From assembly GCA_049582065.1 (NCBI GenBank), contig JBAUTF010000394.1, forward strand, positions 1 through 6,703: 6,703 nt of DNA. The letters run 5' to 3'. Made by a program: the position numbers and the translations under genes. The stretch comes from DATKSS01 sp049582065 (GTDB lineage: Bacteria; Chloroflexota; Dormibacteria; Dormibacterales; Dormibacteraceae). Below, piece by piece: positions 1 through 5,904 of this stretch (position 1 is its first letter; the number at the start of each line of letters is the position of its first letter). Below the pieces are notes generated by a model, which saw only the letters and a list, made by a program, of their open reading frames with translations, ran no database searches and was not told where the DNA came from.

Positions 1-106
1 GTCATTTGGGCTGGGGTTATTGAGACCGGAATCAGTTGACCCATCGGTTTACTGAGGGCATGGCTCGGAATGGCACGACCGATGACGCCTTGATGCTGGG
101 ACCCTG
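1..106. other. Left-edge non-coding stretch
   Basis: All three plus-strand frames entering from the left edge close within the first 54 bases (TGA at 19-21, 37-39 and 52-54). If a gene comes in from the left, only a few C-terminal codons of it are present, and I cannot identify it. No clear promoter, terminator or RNA is visible. TTGAC at 36-40 resembles half of an FNR box, but the partner half does not match. The stretch most likely holds the upstream region of the cytochrome c gene. Confidence 0.4.
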
Positions 107-514
107 TTGAGTGCGGATTTTACCGAGCGCGCAGGATGTGATAAACGTTTATTGGTGTGCACTAAGCAGAGTCGTCGTTTGAAGCGTATTGCACCTGTCC
201 ATCGCGTGATCTTTGCCGCAACGATGTGTGTGGCCGTTGGAAGTGCTCACGCGCAGCAGAGCGGCAGTGTTCGTGAGGGTCGACGGCTGGCGCATGCGGC
301 ATGCGTTCAATGCCATGGGGTCGATGAAAAAGGGTTTTCCGTTAATCCCGCGGCGCCCGCCTTTGCGGATATCGCTAACGTCCCCGGAATGACGAGCGCC
401 GCGCTGACAGTCGCGCTGCGAACCTCACATCACTCCATGCCGAATTTTGTGATCAAAGGGCGCGATTCTGAGAATATCATCGCGTACATCCTAAGCTTCA
501 AGAAAACACACTAG
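107..514 (+). CDS. Small exported class I cytochrome c
   Basis: This is a monoheme c-type cytochrome, probably a periplasmic or membrane-tethered electron carrier. In the longest reading the covalent heme site is CVQCH (residues 66-70). The distal axial ligand is almost certainly Met111 in the motif HHSMPNF, followed by a final helix (ENIIAYILSF), as in class I cytochromes of about 80-100 residues. A signal peptide precedes the heme domain: basic residues RRLKR (23-27), a hydrophobic stretch (33-45), and a likely cut after AHA at residue 49. The start is uncertain. TTG at 107 has GGGA five bases upstream but leaves an over-long N-terminus. GTG at 155 or TTG at 179 give a more normal signal peptide but have poor ribosome sites. 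I give the outermost start. The gene converges on the minus-strand gene ending at 620. Its partner is unknown; the peroxidase in this window is one possibility. Confidence 0.85.
   Translation: MSADFTERAGCDKRLLVCTKQSRRLKRIAPVHRVIFAATMCVAVGSAHAQQSGSVREGRRLAHAACVQCHGVDEKGFSVNPAAPAFADIANVPGMTSAALTVALRTSHHSMPNFVIKGRDSENIIAYILSFKKTH
141..152. repeat. 12-bp perfect palindrome near the cytochrome c start
   Basis: ATAAACGTTTAT is a perfect 12-bp palindrome inside the 5' part of the longest cytochrome c reading frame. It lies two bases before the GTG at 155 and 26 bases before the TTG at 179. If translation starts at either of those, the palindrome is in the leader and could be an operator. If it starts at 107, the palindrome is coding. 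A short AT-rich palindrome can arise by chance. Confidence 0.3.
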
Positions 515-619
515 CCGCCGTTTCCACCATCACGCCACCTTACCCCGCAATTTCTTGGCGGCAGCGTCGTGCGAGCCCGCCATCGCGCGGTCGCCGGCAC
601 CACAAAGCGAATCGGCACT
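515..619. other. Convergent intergenic gap
   Basis: These 105 bases separate the ends of two convergent genes. GCCGCC (514-519) and GGCGGC (557-562) are complementary, but the 37-base loop and the lack of a T-run make an intrinsic terminator unconvincing. No small gene is supported. Confidence 0.4.
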
Positions 620-1297
620 CTATTTGTGCGTTTCCAACCACTTTAGGCGCCCCACAGCAAACAAAGCGTGCCAATCGATCCGCGTAAAAGCGTAGATGAC
701 CGGAAACAACAGCAGTTGAGAGATAAGATAGTAGGCGACGAAATAGGGCGCAGATTCGAACCAATCCACATCCACATCCAGCCAGTCGCCGACCGTTGAC
801 GCTGTTCTGATCCAGAACGCGTAGCTGGCTAGCCGTCCGATAAAGAAGGGTAGCGACAGGAATGCGATCGGCAGGGAAGTTAGACCATAGGCGATAAACA
901 GGTAATTCGATGGGAGCGGACTAAGGGCGTAACCGAGGAACGTGCCGCATGTCAGTGCTGGCCGACTCTCTATGCCCAGTCTGATCGTATCTACGTTGCG
1001 TCGCGCCTCCTCACTCAGCAATCTCCGCCGCAGGAGTGACCGCGACAATTTTGCCAACACAACGCGTCCAGAGGTGGCAGCGCTCGCGGCGACCATAGAC
1101 AGTAAAATAAAATTATTGTTTGGGACTGCGAGACCTACGAACGACATTGTTGTCCAGGTTGGGGGAGCAAATGCAGGCAAGACATTGAGCGCAAAAACGA
1201 CAATGAATAGCACGATGGCAATTTTGAGCTCAGTCTCGGCGAAGATCGCTGGCATGAATGTCCATCGTTGCAACGCGTAAACTCGGTCATCGAACAT
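620..1297 (-). CDS. DedA/VTT-like integral membrane protein
   Basis: A 225-residue hydrophobic protein of the inner membrane that resembles the DedA/TMEM64 (VTT-domain, SNARE-associated) group. Visible features are a first hydrophobic segment at about 24-42 running into the Pro-rich turn LPAFAPPTW (40-48), a second segment at about 52-76, a basic and acidic cytoplasmic loop (78-112), a second Pro-containing turn LSPLPSN (125-131) followed by another membrane segment, and C-terminal helices to about 210. Two hydrophobic segments broken by Pro-rich turns suggest the re-entrant loops of VTT proteins. Known members act in membrane homeostasis or lipid flipping; the substrate here cannot be told. 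The ATG at 1297 has no clear Shine-Dalgarno sequence and abuts a 14-bp palindrome. An in-frame ATG at 1255, with GGA five bases upstream, is an alternative start that keeps all membrane segments. It is the last of three tandem minus-strand membrane genes but has its own 194-bp upstream region with an FNR-like box. Confidence 0.65.
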   Translation of the reverse strand: MFDDRVYALQRWTFMPAIFAETELKIAIVLFIVVFALNVLPAFAPPTWTTMSFVGLAVPNNNFILLSMVAASAATSGRVVLAKLSRSLLRRRLLSEEARRNVDTIRLGIESRPALTCGTFLGYALSPLPSNYLFIAYGLTSLPIAFLSLPFFIGRLASYAFWIRTASTVGDWLDVDVDWFESAPYFVAYYLISQLLLFPVIYAFTRIDWHALFAVGRLKWLETHK

Positions 1298-1311
1298 CTG
1301 CCGATCGGCAG
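1298..1311. repeat. 14-bp perfect palindrome abutting the DedA-like start codon
   Basis: CTGCCGATCGGCAG is its own reverse complement and ends directly against the ATG at 1297 of the minus-strand gene. It occupies the place where a ribosome-binding site would be expected. It could be an operator for a dimeric regulator. Alternatively it marks the true start as the downstream ATG at 1255, which would put the palindrome further up the leader. Which is right cannot be told from the sequence. Confidence 0.4.
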
Positions 1312-1351
1312 TACGGAGTTATTGAGTACGATATCTCCGCTCTGACTGTGA

Positions 1352-1365
1352 TTGACTTGTATCAA
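1352..1365 (-). promoter_or_regulatory. FNR/FixK-type box upstream of the DedA-like gene
   Basis: On the minus strand this reads TTGATACAAGTCAA. It matches the FNR/FixK consensus TTGAT-N4-ATCAA at 9 of 10 positions and keeps the core TTGA-N6-TCAA. Its centre is about 61 bases upstream of the ATG at 1297. With the usual class II placement (centre at -41.5), transcription would start near 1317, leaving a leader of about 20 bases. Candidate -10 sequences there are weak (TACTCA at 1328-1323 or CAATAA at 1324-1319, minus strand). The match is by eye; binding is inferred. Confidence 0.55.
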
Positions 1366-1371
1366 CGCAGC

Positions 1372-1399
1372 GGGGAGCGGGGTGCGGGGTGGCACGGGG
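1372..1399 (+). other. G-quadruplex motif with heptad G-runs
   Basis: Four uninterrupted GGGG runs start at 1372, 1379, 1386 and 1396, with loops of 3, 3 and 6 bases (G4N3G4N3G4N6G4). The first three runs repeat with a 7-base period of the form GCGGGG plus A or T. This meets the strict four-tetrad definition of an intramolecular G-quadruplex. The G-rich strand is the plus strand, which is the template strand for the DedA-like gene. It lies 6 bases beyond the FNR-like box, away from that gene, in the gap after the VIT gene. Confidence 0.6.
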
Positions 1400-1491
1400 C
1401 ACGGTCACGGAGCAAATTCCGTCCTGATCATCCAGTTCAGATAGGGTAGCTCGGAGCGGTCGAGATTGCCGAGAATGCCGTTTTTCGATCT

Positions 1492-2193
1492 TCACACGAC
1501 CGTACCGAACAGTTTTCCGATACCTGCCGTTAGTGCCATCGCCAGCGCCCCCCAAAACGTCACACGGGCGGTGGCGCGCACGACGTTTGCGCCGCCCGCT
1601 CTTGCGCCGATCGCGCCCAGTGGAGCGAGAAATCCTAATGACGCGACGGACACCGTAGGGACAAGAGCATTCGCGGTCGATACAACAACCATAAGCAAGG
1701 GCATGGCCGCGCCTGCGGCGAACATCGCGGCCGATGTAAGTGCCGCCTGCACGGGACGCGCCGTAGTAATTTCCGATACCCCGAGCTCATCGCGTGCATG
1801 GGCGCCCAAGGCATCTCTTGCCATCAACTGCTGAGCGACTTGTCGCGCGAGCGTTTGTTCGACACCGCGTTTGACGTAAATTTCGGCAAGCTCCTCCCGT
1901 TCGAATTCGACATTCTCGTTCAACTCCTTGAGTTCGCGCGTGAGATCCGCCTTTTCAGTGTCGGATTGCGAGCTGACGGACACATATTCGCCAGCAGCCA
2001 TCGACATAGCGCCAGCCACCAGTCCCGCGACACCGGTGATCAAGACATCGTTCTGCTTGGCAGCAGCTGCGGCAACGCCGACGATCAAGCTTGCGGTCGA
2101 TACGATACCATCGTTGGCCCCGAGAACCGCGGCTCTCAGCCACCCAATGCGAGCAACGAGGTGGCTTTCCGCGTGCGCGTGAAGGCGACTCAT
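1492..2193 (-). CDS. VIT1/CCC1-family iron/manganese transporter
   Basis: A 233-residue inner-membrane protein of the VIT1/CCC1 family (PF01988), which moves Fe2+ or Mn2+ out of the cytoplasm, usually by H+ antiport. The N-terminus carries a His-rich stretch (HAHAESH, 5-11). The first membrane helix holds the family signature RAAVLGANDGIVSTASLIVG (20-39), and the second holds GAMSMAAGEYVSVSSQ (61-76). Residues 78-142 form a charged, Glu-rich cytoplasmic segment corresponding to the metal-binding region of plant VIT1. Three further helices fill 150-233. The N-terminal ferritin-like domain of the rhizobial MbfA type is absent, so this is the VIT-only form of normal length. The start is well supported: AGGAGGG lies just upstream of ATG 2193. 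It lies 150 bases behind the MgtC-like gene on the same strand and could share its transcript. Specificity for iron versus manganese cannot be read from the sequence. Confidence 0.9.
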   Translation of the reverse strand: MSRLHAHAESHLVARIGWLRAAVLGANDGIVSTASLIVGVAAAAAKQNDVLITGVAGLVAGAMSMAAGEYVSVSSQSDTEKADLTRELKELNENVEFEREELAEIYVKRGVEQTLARQVAQQLMARDALGAHARDELGVSEITTARPVQAALTSAAMFAAGAAMPLLMVVVSTANALVPTVSVASLGFLAPLGAIGARAGGANVVRATARVTFWGALAMALTAGIGKLFGTVV

Positions 2194-2197
2194 GGAT

Positions 2198-2204
2198 CCC
2201 TCCT
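2198..2204 (-). promoter_or_regulatory. Strong ribosome-binding site of the VIT gene
   Basis: On the minus strand AGGAGGG ends four bases before the ATG at 2193. It is the best Shine-Dalgarno match in the window and fixes the start of the transporter. Confidence 0.7.
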
Positions 2205-2343
2205 CGTTGTGCTGGTAAACTCAGTCAGGATGATCCAACCCAGCATCATACTGAAATGCGCCGAGAGCCAACCTCTAGGAATCGGCTCACACACTCAATT
2301 TTGATCGGAGCCACCCACGTCCCGGTGAGCATATAGTCTTAGA
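2205..2343. other. Gap between the MgtC-like and VIT genes
   Basis: About 140 bases with no supported gene. GAGCC (2265-2269) and GGCTC (2284-2288) could pair around a 14-base loop, but no T-run follows on the minus strand, so I do not call a terminator. No FNR box is present. The gap is large enough for a separate VIT promoter, but none stands out. Confidence 0.35.
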
Positions 2344-3597
2344 TCATCGGGCGCCAAAAATGTTCAGCGCTCCAGCCCAGGATGCCAGCGCGACCAGGAT
2401 CAATCCCGGCATTACACGAAGACCAAAGGAACGACCGCCACTGAAGCCGGCGAGGAACATCTTGCTGATCGTGTTTGTTGAAAGTCCTGCCAGAATCGGA
2501 AAGACGGCGTCAACTGCCTTCATTTTTCCCGACGCGACAAGTGAGGCGACGGAGATTGCAGCCGAATGCGTATCGACGAAGCCCGCAAGGGCGGCGGCTG
2601 CAACAATGCCTGTTTCACCGAACCATTCCTGAAGCGCTGCGGAAACTACGAGGATACTGGAAAGGGTCAAGGCAAATGCCACAGCGGCCGTCAGGCTAAA
2701 GGCCCGGGCGCTTTGGGTCTCGCTTTCTGCCTTCTGCTGAAGGGCCTGGATCGTAAAGATTGTTCCATAGACGACCGCGGCGAAACCGGCACAACTCAGC
2801 GGAACCGAGAGGATTTGAAGAGTAGTCATGCTCGCAGCGGCGAGAACAACTGCCATCTGGACGATCGTCGCAACAGTTGACAACACTGCCGCCGCAACAG
2901 CGGCTGCAAGAGCATCCGTAGTCTTTGCGGCCAGCGCAGCCATTGCGCCGATAGTGGCCGTGCTTGAAACGAAGCCCGATGCGAGGCCGGCGAGAGGGAG
3001 GCCCACACGGGTGCCTAGCATGCGGACCGCAACGTGGCCCGCGGCGCTGATCGCCATGACGAGAATCACCAGGATCCAGATCGAGTGCAGATTTAGGGCG
3101 CCGTATGGTCCAATTGGACGATCCGGAGCAAGAGGCAGGACGACAAGTGTCGCGCCGGCTAGGATCAAGGCGTCCTTGAGTTCGTCTTCCGTGATTACCG
3201 AGCGGACGAAATGATGCAGCCTAGACCGGGCGGCGAGCAGACCGGCAACTGTAACCGCCAGACCGGCTGCCAGTGCGGGCTTTTGCGTCGAAAGCCCGCC
3301 AAGTAACGTGGTCACGATCAAGGCGATTTCGGTAGTCAGGCCGGGATCGTCGTCGTCCCCGCGCCAATATGCGACCGTGGTCAATATGATGACGCCCGCG
3401 GTCGCAATTGCAAACACGAGCTCGCCGCCAACGATGAAACTTATGGCGCCAGCAAGCGAGGCGACGGTGAATGTGCGTATCCCCGCCGGCGAACGCGACG
3501 GGCCCTCGCCTTTACGCCGCTCCCGTTCAGCGCCGATCAACAGACCGATGCCAAGTGCCAGAGCGAGGTTCAGGATGAAGGGATCAAAGAAGCGCAT
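2344..3597 (-). CDS. MgtC/SapB-DUF4010 integral membrane protein
   Basis: A 417-residue polytopic inner-membrane protein with two parts. Residues 8-130 are an MgtC/SapB-type domain, with the signature GLLIGAERERR (18-28), GIRTF (39-43), and several hydrophobic helices. After a charged linker (EDELKDALI, 137-145), residues 170-415 match the DUF4010 type, with GFVSSTATI (208-216), GFVDTHSAAIS (339-349) and STNTISK (373-379). MgtC proteins are linked to growth at low Mg2+ and to control of ATP synthase; the role of the DUF4010 fusion is not established, and an ion-related function is inference. The frame is open back to an ATG at 3912, but that would add 105 non-family residues and run across the divergent promoter and into the cytochrome b gene. 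I therefore choose ATG 3597, which has GGAGTGGGG a few bases upstream and begins just before the first helix. The VIT gene follows on the same strand. Confidence 0.88.
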   Translation of the reverse strand: MRFFDPFILNLALALGIGLLIGAERERRKGEGPSRSPAGIRTFTVASLAGAISFIVGGELVFAIATAGVIILTTVAYWRGDDDDPGLTTEIALIVTTLLGGLSTQKPALAAGLAVTVAGLLAARSRLHHFVRSVITEDELKDALILAGATLVVLPLAPDRPIGPYGALNLHSIWILVILVMAISAAGHVAVRMLGTRVGLPLAGLASGFVSSTATIGAMAALAAKTTDALAAAVAAAVLSTVATIVQMAVVLAAASMTTLQILSVPLSCAGFAAVVYGTIFTIQALQQKAESETQSARAFSLTAAVAFALTLSSILVVSAALQEWFGETGIVAAAALAGFVDTHSAAISVASLVASGKMKAVDAVFPILAGLSTNTISKMFLAGFSGGRSFGLRVMPGLILVALASWAGALNIFGAR

Positions 3598-3852
3598 GTC
3601 GTCCCCACTCCGTGGTTTAGGTCGTGACCCGTCAAAAGGCAGTAAATATACAGTTCGCGGCTCTCTATATGCACTGCGTCGGAGCAAGCTTTGGCTGCCA
3701 GTAAAGGTTAGATTTAAGTCAATGAGAGGTGTGTCAATGGAGTACTGGGCGAAGCGGCAGATCGAGACTTGTGAGAAGTTTTGATCCGGATCAATAGGGC
3801 AAGATGCGAAATGATCAATAAACAAAATAGTGTCTGACCGGAAGTTTGGCAC
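3598..3852. promoter_or_regulatory. Divergent promoter region, MgtC-like / cytochrome b
   Basis: These 255 bases, more AT-rich than the genes on either side, separate two divergent starts. The right part holds the FNR/FixK box (3781-3794) and a -10-like AATAAA at 3817-3822, correctly placed for class II activation of the cytochrome b gene, followed by GGAAG (3840-3844) eight bases before its ATG. Toward the MgtC-like gene, TTGACA on the minus strand (3737-3732) could be a -35 element, but no good -10 lies at the right distance. The short direct repeat GTCAATG occurs at 3718-3724 and 3733-3739, 15 bases apart. The minus-strand reading frame that crosses this region is judged not to be translated. 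Confidence 0.6.
3781..3794 (+). promoter_or_regulatory. Perfect FNR/FixK box
   Basis: TTGATCCGGATCAA is a perfect palindrome and matches TTGAT-N4-ATCAA at all ten defined positions. This is the site of FNR, Anr and FixK regulators of the CRP/FNR family. Its centre (3787.5) lies 29.5 bases before the -10-like AATAAA at 3817. That is the spacing expected for a site centred at -41.5 and predicts a transcript start near 3829, with a leader of about 24 bases before ATG 3853. Activation of the cytochrome b/peroxidase pair under low oxygen is therefore likely. Its distance of about 190 bases from the MgtC-like start makes direct activation of that gene less likely. Confidence 0.85.
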
Positions 3853-4587
3853 ATGGCCGTTCCAAAGTTTCAAGAGCATGTGGCTTGGGATGCTCCAACG
3901 CGTTGGTTCCATTGGATCAACGCTGTTGCCGTTATCGGCCTTATCGCAACGGGAATTGCTGTCCTAAACGATGAAGCGCTGGGATTCTCGGCTAGCGGAA
4001 AAACTCTGCTGAAAAGCATTCACGTGTCGTTCGGCTACGTCATGGGAGCCAATCTCCTTTGGCGCTTCATCTGGGCCTTCTTCGGTAACAGGTACACGCG
4101 GTGGCGAAGTGTACTACCAGGGGGCTCGGGCTATTTGACCGCGCTGCGCGGCTATACGGCGTCGTTTTTATCCGGCGAGCCGCAGCAATATATCGGGCAC
4201 AACCCGCTGGCGCGCCTTGGCGTATCCTTGCTGTTCTTGCTTCTGATCATTCAGTTGGCCACCGGCCTTGTCGTCGCCGGATCGGATCTGTTTTGGCCGC
4301 CCTTTGGTCATTGGTTTGCGCAATGGATTGCCGCTCCGGGAGTTGATCCCGCGACGGTTCGACCGGGTGCCGCTGACCTGATCGATAAGGCGTCGTATCA
4401 GGCGATGCGCGCGTTCCGCGAACCTTTCGTTTCAGTGCATGAATTTGCATTTTATGCCTTGGTCGTTGTCATCATGCTCCATCTATTCGCCGTCGTGATT
4501 ACCGAACTGCATGAGGGTGGCAGCATCACATCTGCCATGTTCACGGGCCGCAAAATTCTGACGCGCAGACCGCCGGATGCGGCTTGA
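3853..4587 (+). CDS. Cytochrome b561, diheme four-helix membrane protein
   Basis: A 244-residue cytochrome b of the bacterial b561 / hydrogenase b-subunit type (PF01292), which carries two b hemes across the inner membrane and typically oxidises or reduces quinone. It opens with WDAPTRWFHWINAVAV (12-27), where His20 begins helix 1. His57 (SIHVSFGY) lies in helix 2, helix 3 is 120-142, and helix 4 carries His196 (VHEFAFY) and His210 (MLHLFAVV), 14 residues apart. These four His are the expected heme ligands, so the protein looks intact. Between helices 3 and 4 is a long loop (145-190) that may face the periplasm and contact a partner. ATG 3853 is supported by GGAAG eight bases upstream. The peroxidase gene follows after 41 bases, or overlaps if its TTG start is used, which suggests one transcript. 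No hydrogenase or formate dehydrogenase gene is nearby, so the peroxidase is the natural partner by context. Confidence 0.88.
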   Translation: MAVPKFQEHVAWDAPTRWFHWINAVAVIGLIATGIAVLNDEALGFSASGKTLLKSIHVSFGYVMGANLLWRFIWAFFGNRYTRWRSVLPGGSGYLTALRGYTASFLSGEPQQYIGHNPLARLGVSLLFLLLIIQLATGLVVAGSDLFWPPFGHWFAQWIAAPGVDPATVRPGAADLIDKASYQAMRAFREPFVSVHEFAFYALVVVIMLHLFAVVITELHEGGSITSAMFTGRKILTRRPPDAA

Positions 4588-4628
4588 GACGGAATGAGGA
4601 CATAAGTGTCGCTCGGAGCATCGCCGCC

Positions 4629-5669
4629 ATGATTAGAAACACAGCACTCGCTTTTCTATCCCTTGGCGGCCTCTTTGCATCCCCGGTCCTGGCACAGGGT
4701 GATCTCCTGGCAAAAGCGCACCAACTATTCCAGCCGATTCCGACTATTCCGCCAGAGCTGCCCGGCAATCCGACGTCGCCCGCCAAGCTTGAGCTCGGGA
4801 AAATGCTGTACTTCGATCCGCGTTTGTCCGCGAGTCACGCTATCAGCTGCAATTCGTGTCACAATATAGGGCTCGGTGGCGCCGATGCTGAGCCCACATC
4901 CATTGGGCATCGTTGGCAGCACGGTGGACGCAACGCTCCGACGGTTCTCAATGCAGTATTCAATCATGCCCAGTTCTGGGACGGCCGCGCCAAAGACCTT
5001 GAACAGCAAGCGGGCGGGCCAATCATCAATCCGGTCGAGATGGCGTCACCGGAGCCACATGTTGCTGAGCAGCTGAAGGGCATTCCTGGTTATCGCAACG
5101 CGTTTGCCAAAGCATTTCCAGGTGAGCCTGCGCCCATCACGCTTGGCAACGTACAGAAGGCGATCGCCGTGTTCGAGGCGACGCTGATAACGCCCGACGC
5201 GCCGTTCGACCGCTTTCTCAAGGGCGAAGCGAACGCTCTTTCGCCCACACAGAAAGAGGGACTGACGCTCTTCATGGATCGGGGTTGCGCGAGCTGCCAC
5301 AACGGAATCAATGTGGGAGGAGGGATGTATGCCCCATTCGGGGTGGTGGAGAAGCCAGGTGCCGACATCCTGCCACTAGCCGACAAAGGCCGCTTCACGG
5401 TCACTAAGACCACGAGCGACGAGTATGTCTTCAAGGTCCCGACGCTCCGGAACATCGTCCTTACGGCGCCCTATTTCCACAGCGGCCAGGCTTGGGATTT
5501 GCGACAGGCTGTAGCGGTCATGGGGGCGAGCCAGCTCGGCATCCAACTCACCAGCGACGATGTCGACAAGATCACCGCTTTCCTCGATGGACTGACAGGC
5601 GAACAGCCGAAGGTGACTTATCCGGTGCTTCCGCCCAGTGTCGGCGCTACGCCCCAGCCGGAGCCGTGA
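4629..5669 (+). CDS. Diheme cytochrome c peroxidase (CCP/MauG family)
   Basis: A 346-residue periplasmic enzyme that reduces H2O2 to water with two c-type hemes. A signal peptide covers 1-22 (cut after VLA, before QGD). Heme 1 binds at CNSCH (74-78), the low-potential peroxidatic site. The conserved HGGRNAPTVLNA and WDGRA motifs follow. NPVEM includes Glu137, equivalent to the catalytic Glu of bacterial CCPs. Heme 2 binds at CASCH (220-224), and its distal ligand is probably Met298 in AVMGASQLG, as in true peroxidases rather than MauG, which has Tyr there. VPTLRNI and APYFHSG are further family motifs. The length is normal, with a Pro-rich tail. I chose ATG 4629 because it gives a clean signal peptide and has GGAG ten bases upstream. 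TTG 4584, overlapping the cytochrome b stop codon, is possible but adds 15 residues before the signal. It is likely co-transcribed with the b561 from the FNR/FixK promoter. Confidence 0.93.
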   Translation: MIRNTALAFLSLGGLFASPVLAQGDLLAKAHQLFQPIPTIPPELPGNPTSPAKLELGKMLYFDPRLSASHAISCNSCHNIGLGGADAEPTSIGHRWQHGGRNAPTVLNAVFNHAQFWDGRAKDLEQQAGGPIINPVEMASPEPHVAEQLKGIPGYRNAFAKAFPGEPAPITLGNVQKAIAVFEATLITPDAPFDRFLKGEANALSPTQKEGLTLFMDRGCASCHNGINVGGGMYAPFGVVEKPGADILPLADKGRFTVTKTTSDEYVFKVPTLRNIVLTAPYFHSGQAWDLRQAVAVMGASQLGIQLTSDDVDKITAFLDGLTGEQPKVTYPVLPPSVGATPQPEP

Positions 5670-5757
5670 AATACGCGTCGAGTCGCGTCTTCTACCGTTA
5701 TTTGCGGCTGGAGCGGTTAGTCTAAGCGCCACTTCATAAATCCGCTCCTGCTCTGGA

Positions 5758-5780
5758 AATCTGACTGAGAGAGTCAGGTT
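5758..5780. repeat. Hairpin downstream of the peroxidase gene
   Basis: AATCTGACT (5758-5766) pairs with AGTCAGGTT (5772-5780) around the 5-base loop GAGAG. The stem is 9 bp with a single G-T wobble, and its inner 6 bp are perfect. It lies about 90 bases after the peroxidase stop and could end or stabilise that transcript. No T-run follows on either strand, so I do not call it an intrinsic terminator. Confidence 0.4.
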
Positions 5781-5831
5781 GCTGGTGCAGCGCCCATCGG
5801 ACCTGTCACCTGTATCACCGAGCAGCAGCAG

Positions 5832-5845
5832 GTTCGCCGGCGAAC
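5832..5845. repeat. 14-bp perfect palindrome
   Basis: GTTCGCCGGCGAAC is its own reverse complement. It sits in the gene-free stretch between the peroxidase hairpin and the minus-strand extended -10. It could be an operator or the stem of a transcript hairpin, or it could be chance in GC-rich DNA. Confidence 0.35.
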
Positions 5846-5904
5846 GAGATGACCACGCGCGCCGACCGCAAACGAAAGCGGTACGTCATCAATGGTAAAA
5901 AGCG

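Noticed and set aside
20..45. FNR-like sites upstream of the cytochrome c gene (TTGAGACCGG..., TTGACCCATCGG)
   Set aside because: In both cases the second half-site does not match at the required spacing.
1798..2336. Plus-strand open frames opposite the VIT gene
   Set aside because: They are mirror frames of a well-recognised transporter gene, with no family similarity and no convincing ribosome site.
2828..3784. Long plus-strand frames opposite the MgtC-like gene
   Set aside because: Their composition is Ala/Arg/Thr-rich, as expected for the antisense of a membrane protein gene. No domain is recognisable.
3806..3819. Second FNR-like site on the minus strand (TTGATCATTTCGCA)
   Set aside because: Only one half matches, and it overlaps the -10 region of the cytochrome b promoter.
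3598..3912. N-terminal extension of the MgtC-like protein to an ATG at 3912
   Set aside because: The added 105 residues are not membrane-like and match no family I know. They would overlap the divergent promoter and the start of the cytochrome b gene. ATG 3597 has a ribosome site and starts just before the first helix.
4584..4628. TTG start of the peroxidase overlapping the cytochrome b stop
   Set aside because: It would put 15 polar residues in front of a complete signal peptide. The ATG at 4629 has a GGAG upstream. Translational coupling remains possible but is not needed.
5673..5688. Hairpin ACGCG/CGCGT just after the peroxidase stop as terminator
   Set aside because: The stem is only 5 bp, and no T-run follows.
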